From positions 1-10,208 of the forward strand of contig JBKBLR010000061.1 of NCBI GenBank assembly GCA_046296195.1: a DNA stretch of 10,208 nucleotides, written 5' to 3'. The notes beneath the pieces are model-generated. The model was given only the letters and a program-made list of their open reading frames with translations, did not search any database and was not told where the DNA came from. Positions 6,787-10,208 of the stretch are shown here, piece by piece (positions within the stretch are counted from its first letter, which is position 1; the number at the start of each line of letters is the position of its first letter). This DNA comes from Amphiplicatus sp046296195 (GTDB lineage Bacteria; Pseudomonadota; Alphaproteobacteria; Caulobacterales; Parvularculaceae). A program made the position numbers and the translations under genes.

Positions 6787-6816
6787 ATATTAGGACAAAC
6801 GTCCTATGATGTCGAA
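6787..6816 (-). promoter_or_regulatory. Promoter of the MBL/monooxygenase/DUF2783 operon
   Basis: On the minus strand TTCGAC (6811-6816) and TAATAT (6787-6792) are spaced by 18 nt. Transcription would begin near 6780, about 18 nt before the start codon at 6761. The promoter overlaps the last codons of the upstream kinase gene, so the operon can be controlled independently of it. Confidence 0.45.
6791..6806. promoter_or_regulatory. Inverted-repeat operator between -35 and -10
   Basis: TAGGACAAACGTCCTA is a perfect 6-4-6 inverted repeat. It fills most of the spacer and overlaps the -10 box of the operon promoter, the classic place for a repressor of TetR or MarR type. No regulator gene lies in the window, so the protein that binds it is unknown. 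Confidence 0.55.
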
Positions 6817-7652
6817 TCCGGCCGCGGCGTCGCCTGATGCGCCGCGGCGCTAACAACGCCGCGTCGCTCATCAAGCTCGATCGTCAGGGCCGCGCGCGGA
6901 GGAAGGTCTTCCATCATCCGGCGGGTGATTCGCTCGTGATGCTGGACGAAAAAATCAACAGCGTCCTCATCGAGCAGGCCCGGGCCCGCGCGGCCCGGGT
7001 CAGCCGCGGCGGCGGCCTGCTCCGCTTCCCAGCGCCAGCGCCTGACGACGTCGAAGGTCGGCGGCTTCAGATAAGCGAGGCGGTCGATGCGTGCGAAGAG
7101 CCTTTGATAGGGCCCGGCGAGATTGGCGTTGACGGCGCGCCGCCAGTGTCCATTGGCGTCGAATACTTCCTCAAGCACGTTGATCGGCCGGTCGAGATCG
7201 GCGGCGTCCTGCGGCTGGGCGCCGAGGCACCAGCCTTCGAAGAGGAGAAGGTCGAGATCGCCGGAAGCTTCTTCCCATTCCGCCATCGGCAGGGGCTCGT
7301 CGAGCGCCTTGGAAAATCGCGGCAGGCGCACCGTGCGGAGGGACTTCAGCGTGTCAAGGATCGCCATTCCACGATCAACGTCATGGGCGCCGGGCGGCCC
7401 GCGCGTGATGAACAGCGGATGTGTGCGCGCGGCGATCCGCCGGCGATCCTCGCGACCGTAATAGAGATCGTCGATCGACAGCGCCGCCGCCTTCAACCCA
7501 TCGGCGCGAAGGCGGGCGACAACCGCGCGCGCGATCGTGGATTTTCCCGATCCTTGCGCCCCCGAAAGACCGTAAACCAAAGGGCGCGGCGCATGCACGA
7601 GCATGCGCGCGATATCGGCGAAAACAAGTCCGGCGGCGCTTGTCTCAGCCAA
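6804..7652 (-). CDS. D-glycerate 3-kinase-like P-loop kinase
   Basis: A 282-residue cytoplasmic kinase resembling plant-type D-glycerate 3-kinase (GLYK) and the bacterial COG4240 proteins, related to phosphoribulokinase and uridine kinase. In that family ATP phosphorylates D-glycerate to 3-phosphoglycerate, returning photorespiratory or glyoxylate-derived carbon to glycolysis. The Walker A motif GAQGSGKST is at 31-39, SIDDLY at 59-64, the family-typical HPLFITRGPPGAHD at 78-91, LPRFSKA at 110-116 and EGWCLGA at 139-145. The first possible start is TTG at 7652, preceded by a GGGG stretch. No ATG lies further upstream in frame, and the next ATG (residue 17) would still leave the P-loop intact. 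The gene is divergent from the acyl-CoA dehydrogenase, and its stop codon overlaps the operator of the next operon. Function is assigned by motif similarity; the exact substrate is untested. Confidence 0.85.
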   Translation of the reverse strand: MAETSAAGLVFADIARMLVHAPRPLVYGLSGAQGSGKSTIARAVVARLRADGLKAAALSIDDLYYGREDRRRIAARTHPLFITRGPPGAHDVDRGMAILDTLKSLRTVRLPRFSKALDEPLPMAEWEEASGDLDLLLFEGWCLGAQPQDAADLDRPINVLEEVFDANGHWRRAVNANLAGPYQRLFARIDRLAYLKPPTFDVVRRWRWEAEQAAAAADPGRAGPGLLDEDAVDFFVQHHERITRRMMEDLPPRAALTIELDERRGVVSAAAHQATPRPDSTS

Positions 7653-7706
7653 TGAGCCCCCGATGGCCTGCCTGCATTCCGACTTCTGGCAGTTTGCGCG
7701 TCCCGG

Positions 7707-7720
7707 CGAAACTTGTTTCG
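7707..7720. promoter_or_regulatory. PsrA-like operator palindrome in the divergent intergenic region
   Basis: CGAAACTTGTTTCG is a perfect 14-bp inverted repeat in the 142-bp gap between the kinase and the acyl-CoA dehydrogenase. It matches the published binding pattern of PsrA (G/C AAAC, 2-4 nt, GTTT G/C), a TetR-family regulator in Pseudomonas that responds to long-chain fatty acids and represses beta-oxidation genes. It sits about 75 bp before the dehydrogenase start and 55 bp before the kinase start, so it could act on either gene. Confidence 0.5.
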
Positions 7721-7764
7721 GCGCCTTTGCTGCCTGTCGCCCTTCCCCGGCCGGCGCGCCGGGC

Positions 7765-7770
7765 TATCAT
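7765..7770 (+). promoter_or_regulatory. Possible -10 element of the acyl-CoA dehydrogenase
   Basis: TATCAT lies 24 nt before the ATG at 7795, differing from the consensus by one base, but no acceptable -35 box lies 16-18 nt upstream. The promoter may need an activator, or the true site may be elsewhere in the gap. Confidence 0.2.
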
Positions 7771-7794
7771 GGCCGCAATAAAGGGAGCCCCAGC

Positions 7795-9018
7795 ATGGAT
7801 TTCGCCTACTCGCCCCGCTGCAAGGACTATCTCGCCCGCATTTCGGCCTTCATGGAAAAGCATGTCTATGAGGGCGATGAACTCTACGAGCGCCAGCATC
7901 AGGCCTTCGGCCCCGGCGAAGGCCGCTGGAAAGTGCCCCCGATCATCGAGGAGCTGAAGGCGAAAGCTAAGGCCGAGGGACTGTGGAACATGTTCCACAC
8001 CAACCCCAAATTCGGCCCCGGCCTTTCAAACGCCGATTATGCGCCGATCGCCGAGCTTACCGGCCGCTGCCACATCGCGCCCGAAGTCTTCAACTGCGCC
8101 GCGCCCGACACCGGCAACATGGAAGTGCTGATGAAATACGGCACCCCGGCGCAGCAGGAGGAGTGGCTGACGCCGCTGCTCGACGGGAAGATCCGCTCGG
8201 CGTTTCTGATGACCGAGCCGCAGGTCGCTTCGTCGGACGCCACGAATATCGAAACCGACATCCGTCGCGACGGCGATGATTATGTCATCAATGGACGCAA
8301 ATGGTGGTCGTCAGGGGCCGGCGATCCGCGCTGCAAGATCTTCATCGTGATGGGCAAGACGGACAAGACCGCCGACGTGCACCATCAACAGTCCATGATT
8401 CTCGTTCCGGCGAATGCCAAAGGCGTCAAGATCCTTCGGCACCTGCCCGTCTTCGGTTTTGACGACGCCCCGCATGGCCACATGGAGGTGCAGCTTGAAA
8501 ACGTACGGGTGCCGAAGGAGAACATGCTCCTCGGCGAGGGGCGCGGCTTTGAGATCGCGCAAGGCCGGCTGGGCCCGGGGCGCATCCATCACTGCATGCG
8601 CACAATCGGCGCGGCGGAGGTCGCGCTTGAAAAGCTCGTCAAGCGAATCTTGACGCGCGAGGCGTTCGGCAAACCGATCTACAAGCACTCGATCTGGGAG
8701 CAGCGCGTCGCCGAGGCGCGCATCGACATCGAAATGTCTCGCCTGCTGACGCTGAAGGCCGCGTGGATGATGGATACCGTCGGCAACAAAGCGGCGCAGG
8801 CGGAAATCGCGATGATCAAGGTCGCCGCCCCGCGCATGGCGCTGCGCATCATCGACGACGCCATCCAGGCCCATGGCGGCGCCGGCGTCACCACCGATTT
8901 CGGCCTTGCGCGGGCTTACGCGTCGCTCCGGACTCTGCGCCTCGCCGACGGCCCCGACGAGGTCCATTGCCGCGCCATCGCCCGCATGGAGTTCAAGAAG
9001 CATTCGAACGCGGCGTGA
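7795..9018 (+). CDS. Acyl-CoA dehydrogenase, ACAD10/11 type
   Basis: A 407-residue flavoprotein that oxidises or otherwise processes an acyl-CoA thioester at the alpha-beta position, passing electrons to ETF in the usual family reaction. The start at 7795 has AGGGAG upstream; the in-frame extension back to 7603 overlaps the kinase gene and has no family likeness. Visible landmarks are FLMTEPQVASSDATNI (137-152; FAD and substrate contacts), GRKWWSSGA (167-175), GRIHHCMR (263-270), the FAD-binding QAHGGAG (358-364) and the active-site segment LADGPDEVH (383-391). In the last, Asp385 stands where short- and medium-chain enzymes have the catalytic Glu, as in the ACAD10/ACAD11 branch. No kinase domain of ACAD10/11 type is fused to it. 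It leads a probable operon with the MAPEG gene 3 nt downstream. Confidence 0.93.
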   Translation: MDFAYSPRCKDYLARISAFMEKHVYEGDELYERQHQAFGPGEGRWKVPPIIEELKAKAKAEGLWNMFHTNPKFGPGLSNADYAPIAELTGRCHIAPEVFNCAAPDTGNMEVLMKYGTPAQQEEWLTPLLDGKIRSAFLMTEPQVASSDATNIETDIRRDGDDYVINGRKWWSSGAGDPRCKIFIVMGKTDKTADVHHQQSMILVPANAKGVKILRHLPVFGFDDAPHGHMEVQLENVRVPKENMLLGEGRGFEIAQGRLGPGRIHHCMRTIGAAEVALEKLVKRILTREAFGKPIYKHSIWEQRVAEARIDIEMSRLLTLKAAWMMDTVGNKAAQAEIAMIKVAAPRMALRIIDDAIQAHGGAGVTTDFGLARAYASLRTLRLADGPDEVHCRAIARMEFKKHSNAA

Positions 9019-9021
9019 AGC

Positions 9022-9435
9022 ATGGAAACGTCGATCCTCACCCCCGCTCTCGCCCTTGTCTGCTGGACGATTGTCGTCTGGGTCTGGATGTATGCAACGC
9101 GCATCCCTGCGATGCAGAAAGCGAAGATCGACCCGCAATCGGCGATCCATCCAGGCTCCTTGTCCGTGCTGCCAACCTCGGCGCGCGTCGTCGCCGACAA
9201 TTACAATCACCTGCATGAACAGCCGACGATCTTTTATGCGCTTGTCTTCTACACGCATCTCGCCGGCGCAGCGGACCCGGTGAACGTCATGCTCGCCTGG
9301 GCCTATGTCGGGCTTCGCATCGCGCACTCCTTGGCCCAGATCGTCGTTAAGCGCGTCGCACTGCGCTTTGCTCTATTCTCGCTCGGAACAATCGCCCTTA
9401 TAGTGATCGCGGCGCGCGACGTGATGGCGCTCTGA
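9022..9435 (+). CDS. MAPEG family membrane protein
   Basis: A 137-residue integral membrane protein of the MAPEG superfamily, which in eukaryotes handles eicosanoids and glutathione; bacterial members mostly have unknown substrates. Hydrophobic segments lie at about 5-25, 67-82, 88-106 and 114-132, giving the usual four helices. The conserved region NYNHLHEQPTIFYAL (60-74) and the later AYVGLRIAHSLAQ (94-106) match the family pattern for the substrate and glutathione pocket. The start codon comes 3 nt after the acyl-CoA dehydrogenase stop, with only a weak ribosome-binding site, so the two are likely translationally coupled. The pairing hints at a lipid or thioester-related role, which is inference. 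Confidence 0.88.
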   Translation: METSILTPALALVCWTIVVWVWMYATRIPAMQKAKIDPQSAIHPGSLSVLPTSARVVADNYNHLHEQPTIFYALVFYTHLAGAADPVNVMLAWAYVGLRIAHSLAQIVVKRVALRFALFSLGTIALIVIAARDVMAL

Positions 9436-9472
9436 TGCGCCGAGGCTTTATTTCTCAATCGCGCAGCGACGC

Positions 9473-9823
9473 ATGAAAATCCCTTTCGCCCTCTCCTTCT
9501 CGATCGACGACCTGATCCCGGAAGAAAGCGCGCCAGCGCCGGACCGCGTCCTTGCGGGCGCGCCGCGATTCCGCAGCTGGGAAATCGACGCGCAGCCTGG
9601 CGGGCTTTACGCGGGCGTCTGGGAATCGACGCCCGGAAAGTGGCGAGTCGAGTATGACGAATGGGAGTATTGTCGGCTGCTCTCCGGCGTCTCGATCGTG
9701 ACGGAGGAAGGCGGTGCAGCGCGCAGACTCGCCGCCGGAGACAGCCTGATCATCAGGCCGGGTTTCAAAGGCGTGTGGGAAGTCGTCGAAACGACGCGCA
9801 AGGAATACGTCATCCGGCTTTGA
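9473..9823 (+). CDS. Cupin-domain protein (Cupin_3/DUF861 type)
   Basis: A 116-residue small single-domain cupin. The beta-barrel core runs from about residue 45 to the end: LYAGVWESTPGKWRVEYDEWEY (45-66), CRLLSGVSIVTEEG (67-80), the turn LAAGDSLIIRPGF (86-98) and GVWEVVETTRKEYVI (100-114). This pattern fits the Cupin_3 family (COG3450), related to ureidoglycine aminohydrolase-type cupins. The first cupin motif lacks the usual His pair, having Tyr61, Glu63 and Glu65 instead, so metal binding and enzyme activity are uncertain. No clear Shine-Dalgarno site is seen. The gene starts 37 nt after the MAPEG stop on the same strand and is probably part of the same transcript. Confidence 0.8.
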   Translation: MKIPFALSFSIDDLIPEESAPAPDRVLAGAPRFRSWEIDAQPGGLYAGVWESTPGKWRVEYDEWEYCRLLSGVSIVTEEGGAARRLAAGDSLIIRPGFKGVWEVVETTRKEYVIRL

Positions 9824-9871
9824 CTTGCTGCGATGCAGCGCCGTCATCGAAAAGATGCGAGCGGGGCTGCT

Positions 9872-9899
9872 TTGCGCGCCGGCGCGGCGCACCTATATT
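9872..9899 (+). promoter_or_regulatory. Promoter of the small basic protein gene
   Basis: TTGCGC (9872-9877) and TATATT (9894-9899) are spaced by 16 nt. Transcription would start near 9906, about 44 nt before the start codon at 9950. The short gap after the cupin gene makes an independent promoter plausible. Confidence 0.4.
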
Positions 9900-9949
9900 G
9901 ATGACAATCCGACGTCCGGGAAACGGGCGCGACAGTTCGGGAGAACGCC

Positions 9950-10132
9950 ATGTCACACTCAATCCGCGCGCCGGGCGGCATCGCCATCAGAGCCGTCGCC
10001 GCCGCTTCGCTCTTCGCCTCGAAGCCGAAGAACGACGGCGCTGAAAAGCCCGCCGCGAAAGGGCCCCCAAAAACCGGATCCGCCCCGACGCTGAAGGTCA
10101 AGGCCGGACTGAAGCCGCAGCCCAAGCGCTGA
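9950..10132 (+). CDS. Small basic protein of unknown function
   Basis: A 60-residue protein starting at ATG 9950, with GGGAG about 7 nt upstream and a promoter-like sequence before that. The first 23 residues are moderately hydrophobic (GGIAIRAVAAASLFAS) and could be a weak signal or membrane-contact segment. The rest (24-60) is rich in Lys, Pro, Ala and Gly, with nine Lys and no aromatic residue, and is likely disordered. The high charge could suit binding to nucleic acid or to the cell envelope, but no family is recognised and the coding call rests on the start signals rather than on similarity. Confidence 0.5.
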   Translation: MSHSIRAPGGIAIRAVAAASLFASKPKNDGAEKPAAKGPPKTGSAPTLKVKAGLKPQPKR

Positions 10133-10144
10133 CTTTGTCTTGGG

Positions 10145-10208
10145 TCAGGCGATTAGGCTCTCGCGGATCTTCGCTTGCGCCTCGCGGCGCTTGCCGAACA
10201 TATCGAAC
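10145..10208 (-). CDS. C-terminus of an unidentified minus-strand protein (partial)
   Basis: On the minus strand a frame is open from the right edge to a TGA at 10145-10147, ending FDMFGKRREAQAKIRESLIA. The composition, an amphipathic charged helix with a conserved-looking FDMFGKRR lead, looks like a real protein end rather than a chance frame, and it faces the small basic protein gene convergently with only 12 bp between the stops. The body lies outside the window, and no family can be named. Confidence 0.5.
   Translation of the reverse strand, partial: FDMFGKRREAQAKIRESLIA

Noticed and set aside
5958..6809. Plus-strand open frame opposite the MBL-fold gene
   Set aside because: It is antisense to a gene with clear fold motifs and a strong ribosome-binding site; the composition is that of a shadow frame.
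6837..7655. Plus-strand open frame opposite the D-glycerate kinase-like gene
   Set aside because: The opposite strand carries an unmistakable P-loop and family motifs, whereas this frame has none.
7603..7794. N-terminal extension of the acyl-CoA dehydrogenase
   Set aside because: The extra 64 codons overlap the divergent kinase gene, run through the palindromic operator and show no family similarity; ATG 7795 has the ribosome-binding site.
8311..9327. Long open frame on the minus strand across the acyl-CoA dehydrogenase and MAPEG genes
   Set aside because: It is antisense to two clear genes, its product is rich in Arg, His and Asp with no family likeness, and it exists because high GC content suppresses stop codons opposite real coding sequence.
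1..10208. CRISPR array, phage-defence genes or toxin-antitoxin pair
   Set aside because: No regularly spaced direct repeats were seen and no product resembles a Cas, restriction, toxin or antitoxin protein.

Overview
The window is GC-rich and densely coded. Its gene set (a DUF2783 protein beside an FAD monooxygenase, a D-glycerate 3-kinase-like protein, an ACAD10/11-type acyl-CoA dehydrogenase, a MAPEG protein) fits an alphaproteobacterial chromosome. This assignment is inferred from gene content; no rRNA or other taxonomic marker is present.

Left edge (1-375): the last codons of what looks like an IS5-type transposase, a probable insertion-sequence end, an orphan plus-strand terminator and a strong minus-strand terminator. 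No gene is visible in 76-375. Next, on the minus strand (376-2908), is a two-gene secretion unit. It encodes a 184-residue exported protein of unknown function and, 37 bp downstream, a large exported metzincin zinc protease with HExxHxxGxxH and Met-turn motifs and two Asp/Gly-rich calcium-type loops inside its catalytic domain. A good promoter lies upstream. Back to back with it is a second consensus promoter pointing the other way. That promoter opens a gene-free stretch closed by two tandem terminators, a candidate small RNA (about 3056-3299).

The middle holds minus-strand genes. A small membrane-anchored coiled-coil protein (3342-3767) lies downstream of a tight operon (6761 to 3953) encoding an atypical MBL-fold hydrolase, a PheA/TfdB/MhpA-type FAD monooxygenase and a DUF2783 protein. 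The operon has its own promoter with a perfect inverted repeat between -35 and -10, so a repressor probably controls it. The three genes look like a catabolic unit for an aromatic or related ring substrate, but the substrate cannot be read from sequence. Upstream is a D-glycerate 3-kinase-like gene (6804-7652).

The right part reads on the plus strand: an acyl-CoA dehydrogenase, a MAPEG membrane protein and a small cupin, apparently co-transcribed. The divergent kinase/dehydrogenase intergenic region carries a perfect palindrome matching the published PsrA-type (fatty-acid-responsive TetR) operator pattern. A separate 60-residue basic protein with its own promoter and ribosome-binding site follows, and the window ends in the C-terminus of an unidentified minus-strand gene.
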